Source: Actinoplanes sp. SE50/110
GTDB taxonomy: Bacteria > Actinomycetota > Actinomycetes > Mycobacteriales > Micromonosporaceae
NCBI RefSeq assembly: GCF_900119315.1
Contig: NZ_LT827010.1
Span: 3,443,001-3,507,000, forward strand
DNA: 64,000 nt
Direction of reading: 5' to 3'
Part shown: positions 30,230 to 38,351 of the stretch, one piece after another
Layout: every line of letters starts with the position of its first letter
Numbering within the stretch: the first letter of the stretch is position 1
The notes under the pieces: generated by a model
Told to the model about the DNA's origin: nothing
The model's database searches: none
The model's input: only the letters and a program-made list of their open reading frames with translations
Made by a program: the position numbers and the translations under genes

Positions 30230-31655
30230 TACTCCAGCAGGAGATCCGTTCTGAGCTGCTGTGATGGTGTGGTTTTGTCCGTGGACAGCAAGCAGCCACC
30301 GCCAAGTCTTGAAGGTTGTGTGGACCCAAGATGCGGCGGTGGCTGCCGCCTACAGAGTAGACGCTCAACGATGGTCTGAGCTGTTCAGCGAGCTGATGAA
30401 CACGATCGAGGCACGTTTCGCCCGACCCGAACCCCGGCGCCGGGTCCGTGACTTCGTTGCCGGGCTGCTCGCACCGTTGCCGACGAAGAACTGCTGGACG
30501 ATTGCCGAGCACGCCGGCGACGACGGTCCGGGCGGGATGCAAGATCTGATCAGCCGTGCCAGTTGGGACGACGCCCTGGTGCGGGCCGATGTGCGCGACT
30601 TCGTGGCGGCCCGTCTCGGGCACCCGGACGGGGTGCTGCTGGTCGACGAGACCGGCGATCTTAAGAAAGGCACCCACACTGTCGGCGTGCAACGGCAGTA
30701 CTCCGGAACCGCCGGGAAGATCGAGAACTGCCAGATCGCGGTGCACCTGTCATACGCTTCCCCACTCGGGCACAGCCTGGTCGACGTTGCTCTCTACCTA
30801 CCGAAATCCTGGATCGACGACCCTCAGCGACGGGCAGAGGCAGGGGTTCCTGGCGCCGTCACGTTCGCTACGAAACCGCAGCTGGCACGCCGCTTGATCG
30901 AGACCGCAGTAGCTGGCGGGCTGCCATGCCGGTGGGTCGCCGGCGACGAAGCTTACGGCGGTGACCCGCAGCTGGCCACCGCACTACGCCGGCATCAGCT
31001 CGGCTACGTCCTCGCGGTCGCCTGCTCACACCGAGCACCGACCGGCCTCGGCGTCCAGCGGGCCGACCAGATCGCCGCCGGACTACCGAAACACGCATGG
31101 CAGCGGATATCGGCCGGCAACGGCGCGAAAGGCCACCGCTACTACGACTGGGCTTTCATCACCCTGCCGCACGCAGCTGACCAGCACCAAGGCCATCACT
31201 GGCTACTGATTCGCCGCAACCGGACCACCGGTGAACTGGCGTTCTACCGCTGCTGGTCACCGCAACTCGTCCCGCTGCACCACCTGGTCGCCGTCGCCGG
31301 AAGACGCTGGAGCATTGAGGAGTCGTTCCAAGCAACCAAAAGCGGACTCGGACTGGATCAGCACCAGCACCGCCGCTGGAAAGCCTGGCACCGCTGGACC
31401 ACCCTGGTCATCGCCGCCCACGCATTTCTCGCCGCCGCGACCACGGCCAGCACCACGAGCCCGGACGGCCTGATCGTGATCACCGTCAACGAACTCCGCC
31501 GGCTGTTCCACGCTCTGGTCATCGAACCCGGCAGACGCGTCGTCGACGTCATTGCCTGGTCAATCTATCGCCGCCGTCATCAAGCCGCCGCCAGGACCAG
31601 CCACTACGCCCGCCAAGCACTCACGGAACCCTGAAACGGATCTCCTGCTGGAGTA
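30230..31655 (+). mobile_element. Complete IS701-family insertion sequence
   Basis: The element is 1426 bp with perfect 21-bp terminal inverted repeats (30230-30250 and 31635-31655; left end begins TACTCCAGCAGGAG). It is flanked on both sides by the 4-bp duplication CTAG (30226-30229, 31656-31659), the usual target type of this family. It carries one transposase gene that fills almost the whole length. Perfect ends and intact duplication indicate a recent insertion. Confidence 0.93.
30261..31634 (+). CDS. IS701-family transposase
   Basis: This protein of up to 457 residues has the DDE residues in family context: LLVDETGDLKKGTHTVGVQR (first Asp), WVAGDEAYGG (second Asp) and RRWSIEESFQATKSGLGLDQ (Glu). 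The conserved PLPTKNCWTIAEHAGD block is near residue 75. The start is uncertain: GTG 30261 and ATG 30264 open the frame, but the conserved region begins about 25 residues later, near VWTQDAAV. The stop is at the inner edge of the right inverted repeat. Confidence 0.93.
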   Translation: MMVWFCPWTASSHRQVLKVVWTQDAAVAAAYRVDAQRWSELFSELMNTIEARFARPEPRRRVRDFVAGLLAPLPTKNCWTIAEHAGDDGPGGMQDLISRASWDDALVRADVRDFVAARLGHPDGVLLVDETGDLKKGTHTVGVQRQYSGTAGKIENCQIAVHLSYASPLGHSLVDVALYLPKSWIDDPQRRAEAGVPGAVTFATKPQLARRLIETAVAGGLPCRWVAGDEAYGGDPQLATALRRHQLGYVLAVACSHRAPTGLGVQRADQIAAGLPKHAWQRISAGNGAKGHRYYDWAFITLPHAADQHQGHHWLLIRRNRTTGELAFYRCWSPQLVPLHHLVAVAGRRWSIEESFQATKSGLGLDQHQHRRWKAWHRWTTLVIAAHAFLAAATTASTTSPDGLIVITVNELRRLFHALVIEPGRRVVDVIAWSIYRRRHQAAARTSHYARQALTEP

Positions 31656-31762
31656 CTAGCGTTCGGGCTCCCCATCGCCCATGCGGAAGGTGGGGGTCAG
31701 TGAACGGGGATCGCGGGGTGCCCTTCATGGGGAGCTGCTCGCGGGGGGAGAGGGAGGCATCC

Positions 31763-33037
31763 TTGCTCAAGCGGAAGAAGATGGTCACGTTCGGCACCGT
31801 AGTGTCCACTTTATTACTATCGGCCCTCGCCGTGTCGCCGGCCGAAGCCCATGGTCACCTCGCTCCCGCGGGGGCAAAGGACATCCTTGACTCGTCCATC
31901 GATCCCAACCAGGACCGGCTCATGGACTTCAAAAGCTGGCTTATCGGCCTGCCGGAGCTCGCCGACAGCGGCTACATCGAGTCGATAAACGACTCTTCGA
32001 ATCTTTCTACGACCCTGCTCTGGAGTGGAGACGAGACCGCCCTCCAGAAGTCGATAGCTGCCGAGGGGAAGCGTCGGGGGATTACCGTCACGTTCGAGCG
32101 CCGCAAATTCAGTAGAGCCCAGCTCGACCAGGCGGCCGCCAAGGTGATGGCCCAAGGTAGGGATGGGATGGGCGGCTTCCAGTGGTCAGCGATTTCGACG
32201 GTCAATCCGAAGTTCGACGGTATCGTAGTGAAGGGCGCGACCGGAGCAAACATAAAAGGCAAGAGCATCCCCAACGCTCTCGACTCGGATGCCGCATCTG
32301 CACTTTCTCGGCGCATTGCTGCCTTGACCGACGTTCCCGCAATGGTTGAAGCCGGCGCATCTGTCAACCTGGACGGCCAGCGGTGGAGTGACTATTCGCC
32401 CTTCAATGCGGGCGGGCTCATGGTTCAAGGCAACGACACCTGCTCGACGGGCTTCTCGGTGAACGTCAACGGATCTCCGTACGTCACGACGGCCCGGCAT
32501 TGCGTGGACCACCATTATCAGACCCTTTCCGGAAGCCGTTCCTACGGGGATGGAGTACGGAACTCCGGTGACGGTGCCGCTCGTCAAATGAGCGCCAAGG
32601 GGTCCGGGCGTGTGTTTGACGGCGCTTGGGACAACTCGGCTGGCTACGACAAGAAGGTCATCGGATACGGTGACGTGAGCATCGGGGACAGGATTTGTAG
32701 CAGCGGAGCCGAGTCGGGGGTGCACTGCGGCCTCCGGGTCGAGGAGAGCGACATGATCAGCGACAACTATCCGGGCGGCGCCAACTTCAGCGCAATCTAT
32801 GTGTTCGGTGACGTCTTCGCCTGCAAGGGTGACAGCGGTGGACCGATGCTCACCCCTCGGAACACCTCGGATGTGCTCGCTGTCGGTATGGTTCAGAAGG
32901 GCGACGGCCGGTACGAGCTTCCCGCGTTTTCCATTTCGGAGAGGTACATGGTGCTTCCTTGCTTCCGAGGCGGATGGATCACCAGCATGAGGACTATCGT
33001 CAACACTCTTCCGAATGCGTCCCTGGTGCTCGGCTAA
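31763..33037 (+). CDS. Secreted trypsin-like serine protease with pro-region
   Basis: This 424-residue protein has a signal peptide (VSTLLLSALAVSPAEAHG), a pro-like region to about residue 200 and an S1-type catalytic domain. His246 lies in VTTARHC and Ser358 in CKGDSGGPML; cysteines flank both, as in streptogrisin/alpha-lytic relatives. The Asp is probably in FDGAWDNSAGYD. TTG 31763 is chosen because GGGAGG lies five bases before it; ATG 31781 lacks a good site. Codons use A/T at third positions far more than neighbouring genes do, which suggests recent acquisition, and the IS701 copy ends 100 bases upstream. Confidence 0.8.
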   Translation: MLKRKKMVTFGTVVSTLLLSALAVSPAEAHGHLAPAGAKDILDSSIDPNQDRLMDFKSWLIGLPELADSGYIESINDSSNLSTTLLWSGDETALQKSIAAEGKRRGITVTFERRKFSRAQLDQAAAKVMAQGRDGMGGFQWSAISTVNPKFDGIVVKGATGANIKGKSIPNALDSDAASALSRRIAALTDVPAMVEAGASVNLDGQRWSDYSPFNAGGLMVQGNDTCSTGFSVNVNGSPYVTTARHCVDHHYQTLSGSRSYGDGVRNSGDGAARQMSAKGSGRVFDGAWDNSAGYDKKVIGYGDVSIGDRICSSGAESGVHCGLRVEESDMISDNYPGGANFSAIYVFGDVFACKGDSGGPMLTPRNTSDVLAVGMVQKGDGRYELPAFSISERYMVLPCFRGGWITSMRTIVNTLPNASLVLG

Positions 33038-33164
33038 GTCGCTTCTGATCGACTAACCGGCATCGATGTCGAGTGCGGCCATTCGCTCTCCGCCTTCGAA
33101 GGTGAGCCGCGGATGGCCGCGCCGGCTTCTGTGACACGATCGCAGCAGAGAACGCCCGCTGGTC

Positions 33165-34418
33165 TCAGGCCGGCGGCAGCTCCAGGTGTTCGCGCAGGGT
33201 CGTGCCGGTGTACTCGGTGCGGTAGATGCCCCGGCTCTGCAGCTCCGGCACCAGCCGGTCGACGATGTCCTCGATCGTGCCGGGCAGCAGCTGCGGCAGG
33301 ATGTTGAAGCCGTCCACCGCCCGGGCCTCGTCGTATCGCGCCCACCGGTCGGCGATCTGGCCGGGCGTGCCGACGAAGGTGCTGTGCCGCGGGGTCACCT
33401 CGATCACCAGGTCGCGGATGGAGTAGCCGCGGTCCTCGGCCAGCCGCCGCCAGCCCGCGATGCGTTCGGCCTTGCCGGTGCGGTGCTCGATGGAGATGGT
33501 GCCGCGGGACGGGTCGAGTTCGCCCTCGGCGGGTTCGATGTCGGGCAGCGGGCCCTCCGGGTCGTAGCCGCTGAGGTCCTTGCCCCAGTACTGTTCCAGG
33601 AAGGCCAGCGCGCGCGGGCCGGTGACCTGCTCACGGGCGATCCAGCGGGCCTTCTCCTCGGCCTCGGCCGGGGTGTCGCCGAGCACCACCGAGGCGCCCG
33701 GCAGGATCCGGACGGCGTCCGCCGGGCGGCCGTGACCGGCGAGCCGCCGGCGCAGGTCGGTGGCGTAATCGACGGCCTTGTCGAAGTCGGTGTTGGCGGA
33801 GAAGACCACCTCGGCGTGCCGGGCGGCCAGGTCCCGGCCGCCCGCGGAGTCGCCGGCCTGGAACAGCACCGGGGACGCCGGGACGGTCGGGCCGGCGGTC
33901 ACGTCGATCAGGTCGTCGTGCCGGTCGACGGTCTCGCCGCGCCACAGCGCCTTGGCGGTCTCGACGAACGCGGCGGCCCGCTCGTAGCGGCGCTCGTGCG
34001 GCAGCCATCCGCCGTACCGGAAATTCTCCCCGGTCCACGCGTTGTCGGTGGTGACGATGTTCCAGCCGGCCCGGCCGCCGGAGATCGCGTCCAGCGAGGC
34101 GAGCCGGCGGGCCAGGTCGGCCGGGAAGTTGTAGGTGGTGTTCTGGGTGGCGACCAGGCCGATCCGGGTGGTTTCGGCGGCCAGGGCGGCGAGCTGGGTG
34201 ATGGCGTCCGGCCGCCCGGCGACGTCCAGGTCGTGGACGCGTCCGCGGTTCTCCCGGACGCGCAGGCCCTCACCGAGGAAGAAGGCGTCGAACAGCCCGC
34301 GCTCCAGGGTCCGCGCCGTGGCGATGAACGAGTCGATGTGGGTGTGCGAGCTGAACGCCGGATCGGTCCACAGCAGTTGCGGCCCGACACCGGTGAAGAA
34401 GACTCCCAGGTGCAGCAC
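33165..34418 (-). CDS. FMN-dependent monooxygenase, NtaA/SnaA/DszA family
   Basis: This 417-residue luciferase-like TIM-barrel protein matches the NtaA/SnaA/DszA group in length and motifs: HIDSFIATARTLERGLFDAF, ATQNTTYNFPADLARRLASL, SGGRAGWNIVT, and SPVLFQAGDSAGG. These enzymes use reduced FMN from a separate reductase to oxidise chelators, sulfur heterocycles or antibiotics precursors. GTG 34418 follows AGGAGG. It is the third gene of a leftward MFS-monooxygenase-monooxygenase group. Confidence 0.9.
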   Translation of the reverse strand: MLHLGVFFTGVGPQLLWTDPAFSSHTHIDSFIATARTLERGLFDAFFLGEGLRVRENRGRVHDLDVAGRPDAITQLAALAAETTRIGLVATQNTTYNFPADLARRLASLDAISGGRAGWNIVTTDNAWTGENFRYGGWLPHERRYERAAAFVETAKALWRGETVDRHDDLIDVTAGPTVPASPVLFQAGDSAGGRDLAARHAEVVFSANTDFDKAVDYATDLRRRLAGHGRPADAVRILPGASVVLGDTPAEAEEKARWIAREQVTGPRALAFLEQYWGKDLSGYDPEGPLPDIEPAEGELDPSRGTISIEHRTGKAERIAGWRRLAEDRGYSIRDLVIEVTPRHSTFVGTPGQIADRWARYDEARAVDGFNILPQLLPGTIEDIVDRLVPELQSRGIYRTEYTGTTLREHLELPPA

Positions 34419-34427
34419 GTGAACCTC

Positions 34428-35303
34428 CTAGGCGAACTGGTTGACGGGCCGGGGCAGGCCGAGGGTGTCGCGCAGGGTCGGCCCGGTGACCGGGGGCCGG
34501 GACAGCGTCGCGGCGATCCGGGGCAGGTCGGCGTCGATGTCGCCGAGGTGCAGCCGGACCCCGTCGACGACCCGGCCCAGCCGGTCGATCAGCCCGGCCG
34601 GGTCGTCGCCGGCGACGGCGAGGTCGAGGTCGGCGAAGACCAGCGGCGCGCCGTCCGTCCGGGCCTGCCCGGCCCGGGCGGAGAGCGCGTCGACGGTGTC
34701 GAACGGGATCAGCGCGATGTCGAGCCGGTCGGTGACGCCGAGCGTGTCGGCGCCGAGCACGACCAGCTGGCCCTGCGGCGGCCGCGGCGTGATCAGCGGC
34801 CCGACCACGGAGAAGCGTTCGCCGGTGAAGTTCACGTGGTGCACCCGGTCGGCGTCGAGGAAGCGTCCGCTGGGCACGTCGCGGATGATCGCGTCGTCCT
34901 CCCAGGAGTCCCACAGCCGGCGGGCCACGTCGATCACGTCGGCGATCTCCCGGCGCAGGGCGGCGCCGTCGAGGAGGGGGAGGCCGACCGTCGCGTACGC
35001 CGCGGGCCCGGCCGCCGCGCCGACCACCCAGGCGCCGCGCCCGAGCGACGCGTGGTCCAGTGAGGCCAGCTGGGTGGCCAGGTGGAACGGCTCGGTGACG
35101 GTGGCGTGCAGGGTGGGCGCGAGCGCGATCCGCCGGGTGCGCCGGGCCAGGTAGGCGGCCCGCACCCCGGCTTCGGGCTGTGCGGCGCCGGGCGTGTCGT
35201 CGATGGTGACGAGGGCGAATCCGGCGGCCTCGGCGGCGGCCACGTGCTCCGGGCCGGCGGTCGCGCCGAGCTCCAGCGCCAGATGCGGTTGTCGGTGAGC
35301 CAT
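34428..35303 (-). CDS. Luciferase-like (LLM) flavin monooxygenase family protein
   Basis: This 291-residue protein has an LLM-type barrel: LALELGATAGPEHVAAAEAA, RRTRRIALAPTLHATVTEPF, LASLDHASLGRGAWVVG. It is shorter than the NtaA-like neighbour and may lack part of the insertion region. ATG 35303 follows GGGAGG. Nine bases separate its stop from the next start, so the two monooxygenases are cotranscribed and may act on the same compound. Confidence 0.8.
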   Translation of the reverse strand: MAHRQPHLALELGATAGPEHVAAAEAAGFALVTIDDTPGAAQPEAGVRAAYLARRTRRIALAPTLHATVTEPFHLATQLASLDHASLGRGAWVVGAAAGPAAYATVGLPLLDGAALRREIADVIDVARRLWDSWEDDAIIRDVPSGRFLDADRVHHVNFTGERFSVVGPLITPRPPQGQLVVLGADTLGVTDRLDIALIPFDTVDALSARAGQARTDGAPLVFADLDLAVAGDDPAGLIDRLGRVVDGVRLHLGDIDADLPRIAATLSRPPVTGPTLRDTLGLPRPVNQFA

Positions 35304-35336
35304 CGAACCTCCCGTACGGCGATTTCCCTGCAAAGC

Positions 35337-36723
35337 CTATAGCTTAGATAGAGATTTGGCGGTGGTTGCCTGCGTCACAGGCGGGCGACTGTCGAGGGCG
35401 GACATCCCGGCCCCGGCGGCCATCATGGCCAGGCACAGCAGGAGCCCGGTGCGGCCGCTCAGCACGCCGGTCACCGCGGCGGTCGCGAACGTGGCCGAGA
35501 TCCGCTGCGAGACCTGCAGGAACGCCCCGGCCAGCCCGGCCACCGCGGCGGGCGCGCCGGCCAGGGTGAGCGCCTGGTTCGGCGAGACGACCAGCCCGCC
35601 GGTGACGCCCATGGCCAGTTGGGTGCCGGCCAGTGCGACGCCCAGCGCGGCGCCGGACAGGGTGTGCAGCACCAGGATGGTGGCCGCGATCGACAGGGCC
35701 GGCCCCGGTCAGGGCGGCGGTCACGCTGGGCCGGCCGTACCGGGTGACCAGGCGCCAGCTCTGCGCCGAGGCCACCGCGAAACCCAGCGCGCTGGGCAGC
35801 GTGGTCAGCGCGGCGCGCAGCGGCGACCAGCCGAGACCGTCCTGCAGGTGGAGGACGAGTACCAGGGTGGTCGCCAGCGACGCACCGAACTGGAACATCG
35901 CGGTCAGCGTGCCCAGACTGAAGCCGGGCCGGCGCAGCAGATCGGGGATGAGCACCGGGGTGCGACCGCGACGCGCGTACCGGCGCTCCCAGGCGATCAG
36001 CGCGAGCAGCGCCGCGCCGGCGGCGAGCGCCCACACCGCGCGCGGCGGACCGCTTCCGGCGGGCAGGGTGAACGGCAGCAGCAGACCGAGAGTGGTCACC
36101 GCGAGCAGGCCGAGACCGGGCAGGTCGAGGGTGGTCCGGGCCGCTTGCGGCGCGCGGCCGCGGGGCAGCAGGAGGATTGCCAGCGGTACGGTCGTCAGCC
36201 CGAACGGCACGGTGAAGAGCAGGATGAGCCGCCACCCGAGGTGCTCCCCGGCCGCGTTGAGCACCAGCCCGCCCAGTGGTGGCCCGATCACCCCGGCGAT
36301 CCCGCCGACGGTGGCGTAGGCGCCGAGTGCCCGGGTGCGCGCCCGGCCCGTGTACAGGTCCTGGATGATGCCGTACACCTGCGGATTGACGGTGCCCGCG
36401 CCGGCGCCCTGCGCCAGGCGGGCGATCGCGACCACCCACGGCGCGGTGGCCGTGCCGCCGACGATCGCCGCCATGGTGAACAGGGCGACCCCGCCGGCGA
36501 ACAACCGGCGGCGGCCGTGCGCGTCGCCCAGGCGCCCGGCCGGGACCAGAGCGAGGCCGAAGGTCAGCGAGTACCCCGCGATGATCCACTGCAGGGTGGC
36601 CGGCCCGGCGCCGAGCGTGCCCCGCAGCGCCGGCAGCGCGGTGGTCAGGCTGGCCTGGTCGAGCAGCGTGGTGAAGGCGGCGCAGAGGTAGACGACCAGG
36701 GGAGCGTTCGACCGGTTCCGCAC
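35337..36723 (-). pseudogene. MFS transporter (14-TM drug/H+ type), frameshifted
   Basis: The first 350 residues are a normal MFS drug-efflux protein (LQWIIAGYSLTFGLALVPAG; GRLGDAHGRRRLF). After VTAALTGAG the frame loses hydrophobicity, while the neighbouring frame continues LSIAATILVLHTLSGAALG and on through the last helices to a stop at 35337. One extra base in the GGG run at 35696-35698 would explain this. It is either a real loss of function or a sequencing error. It heads the monooxygenase operon, so efflux of the same substrate is likely. Confidence 0.8.
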
Positions 36724-36764
36724 GCGGTCACCATATTCGATTCAACCTATGGGTCGAGTGGGAT

Positions 36765-37001
36765 ATGCGTCACCGCGCCGGGCTGCCGCGGCCGGCGGTC
36801 ATCGACGATGATCGGTGCCGGACGATCCGGGACAGCCGGCGCGCCATTCGCGACCCGCCGGACCGGATCGCCGTCGACTTCGGCGTCAGGGTCACCGTCG
36901 ACGCCGGCGTGGTGAGCGCCCGCGCGACCAGCGAGGCGAACTTCACCGTCCACCTGGAGTGGATCAGCGACCGGCTGGTCGGCCGCCTGGGACTCGACTG
37001 A
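36765..37001 (+). CDS. Small protein with trypco-like (trypsin co-occurring) C-terminal segment
   Basis: This 78-residue frame begins at ATG 36765, in the short gap after the divergent MFS gene. Its C-terminal half, VDFGVRVTVDAGVVSARA then SEANFTVHLEW, resembles the 'FGVK.....G..IA...EANF.V.L.W' core of trypco domains found next to trypsin-like proteases and conflict systems. The N-terminal half is Arg/Asp-rich and shows no fold. A secreted trypsin-like protease lies 3.7 kb to the left. The link is an inference, and the frame could be a truncated remnant. Confidence 0.45.
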   Translation: MRHRAGLPRPAVIDDDRCRTIRDSRRAIRDPPDRIAVDFGVRVTVDAGVVSARATSEANFTVHLEWISDRLVGRLGLD

Positions 37002-37005
37002 CCCT

Positions 37006-37011
37006 TATAGT
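37006..37011 (+). promoter_or_regulatory. -10 box of a leaderless lipoprotein gene
   Basis: TATAGT lies seven bases before GTG 37019, so transcription would begin on the start codon itself. No ribosome site precedes the GTG. This is the standard layout of a leaderless actinobacterial mRNA. A clear -35 box is not seen. Confidence 0.5.
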
Positions 37012-37018
37012 TGCCGCC

Positions 37019-37681
37019 GTGCATGATCACTCACGACGGCTCGTCGCCGGAAGCCTGCTGCTGGCCGGGGTTCTCGCGGCGGCCGGCTGCTCGGCCCACG
37101 CGTCCGCCCAGTCCGTGCCCGCTCCCACCCCGTCCGGTGCCGCGCCCACCCTGGCGCAGGCGGCCACCCGGCTGGGCACCGAGACGGCCCGCTTCACCGT
37201 CACCCTGGGCGCCGCCGAGCGGGCCACCGGGGTGATCGACCCGGCCACCGGCAACTGGGAGATGACCGGGGACGGCTATGTCGTACGCCGGATCGGGCCG
37301 GCCGTCTACGTCCGGCTGACCGCCGAGCCGGCGCACAGCATGTATCCCGGCCAGTATGCCGACGACCTGGGCCGGTGGGTGCACACCACGGTCCCGACGG
37401 ATGCCGCCCCGGCCTTCGCCGAGGGCTTCCCGTGGGCCGCGGCCCGGACGCTGGCCGGTCAACCGGGCGCCGCCCCGGGCGCCTCCGGCCGCTTCCGGCT
37501 GGGTGGGGGCACCGCCGAGCTGGACGTGGCCGGCCGGTTCAGCCGGATCACCCTGACCGACCCGGCGATGACCGTGAGCTACGCCGACTACGGCCTGCCG
37601 GTCCGGGTCACCGCGCCGCCGGCCGACCAGGTCGCCGAGGACCACCTGTTCACGGTCGCCAACCTGGGGCCGATCTTCTGA
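37019..37681 (+). CDS. Lipoprotein of unknown function
   Basis: This 220-residue protein has a lipobox (LAAAGC, Cys25) after a basic N-terminus, a Pro/Ala/Ser spacer and a globular part with beta pattern (TARFTVTLGAAERATGVIDP, AVYVRLTAEPAH). The layout is like LppX/LprG or DUF-type mycobacterial lipoproteins that carry hydrophobic ligands, but the match is weak. GTG 37019 is favoured by the leaderless promoter. A strong hairpin ends the transcript. Confidence 0.65.
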   Translation: MHDHSRRLVAGSLLLAGVLAAAGCSAHASAQSVPAPTPSGAAPTLAQAATRLGTETARFTVTLGAAERATGVIDPATGNWEMTGDGYVVRRIGPAVYVRLTAEPAHSMYPGQYADDLGRWVHTTVPTDAAPAFAEGFPWAAARTLAGQPGAAPGASGRFRLGGGTAELDVAGRFSRITLTDPAMTVSYADYGLPVRVTAPPADQVAEDHLFTVANLGPIF

Positions 37682-37691
37682 GCCGACGACG

Positions 37692-37728
37692 ACGCCGGCC
37701 CCGCCGCGAAGAGCGACGGGGCCGGCGT
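37692..37728. terminator. Bidirectional terminator hairpin
   Basis: ACGCCGGCCCCG (37692-37703) and CGGGGCCGGCGT (37717-37728) form a perfect 12-bp stem between two convergent genes, so it can serve both. Confidence 0.75.
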
Positions 37729-37734
37729 TCGTGG

Positions 37735-38229
37735 TCAGTAACCGAAGTCCTCGGTGTAGTACGGGGTGCCGTCCGCGGCGTACACCGCGCCCAGGCCGAC
37801 CGTCTTCGACCGGCAGTTCAGGATGTTGGCGCGGTGGCCCGGGCTGTGCATCCACGCGGTGACCACGTCGTCGGCGGTCCGGTAGCCCCAGGCGATGTTC
37901 TCCGCCGACGGGCGGGCGTACCCGGCGGCCCGGTCGCGGGCCACGAAGTTGGAGCCGCCCCGGCCGGTGTGCGAGAACTCGCCGGTCTGCCCCATCCACG
38001 CGCTGTGCGCGCGGGCCGCCTGGGTGAGCGCGGCGTTCTCGGTCAGCTCGCCGCACCCGTGCTGCACCCGCTGCTCGTTGATCAGCCGGTTGATGTCGGC
38101 CTGCAGGGCCTGCTCGGCCGCCTTGGCCTTCGCCGGCGCGGCCTGGGCCGGGGACGCGGTCATCATGACGCCGGCCGCGGCCGGGACGACGAGGGCGGCC
38201 AGGGCGAAGCTGCGGAGGAGAGAGCGCAA
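37735..38229 (-). CDS. Secreted CAP (SCP/PR-1)-domain protein
   Basis: This 164-residue protein has a signal peptide ending SPAQAAPA and a CAP domain: DINRLINEQRVQHGCGEL, AALTQAARAHSAWM, AENIAWGY, and WMHSPGHRANILN with the conserved histidine. Bacterial CAP proteins are secreted and of unclear function. TTG 38229 is selected because it places a basic MRSLLRS ahead of the hydrophobic core and lies eight bases from AAAGGG. The 122 bases to the next gene hold nothing else. Confidence 0.82.
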   Translation of the reverse strand: MRSLLRSFALAALVVPAAAGVMMTASPAQAAPAKAKAAEQALQADINRLINEQRVQHGCGELTENAALTQAARAHSAWMGQTGEFSHTGRGGSNFVARDRAAGYARPSAENIAWGYRTADDVVTAWMHSPGHRANILNCRSKTVGLGAVYAADGTPYYTEDFGY

Positions 38230-38351
38230 GACGTGGACCCTTTCGAGAGGTGGCGCCCGGCGTGGCGCCGGGCTCACCGTTCTCTTCGTCGCCTGCCCGG
38301 TTCCGGTGATTGCCGGCCGGTGGTTGTCGGGTCGCTGTCCGGTTGCCGGAG

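Noticed and set aside
33186..35063. Plus-strand open frame of 625 codons over the two monooxygenase genes
   Set aside because: Gly/Arg/Val-rich shadow with no domain. The minus strand encodes two clear luciferase-like enzymes with good ribosome sites.
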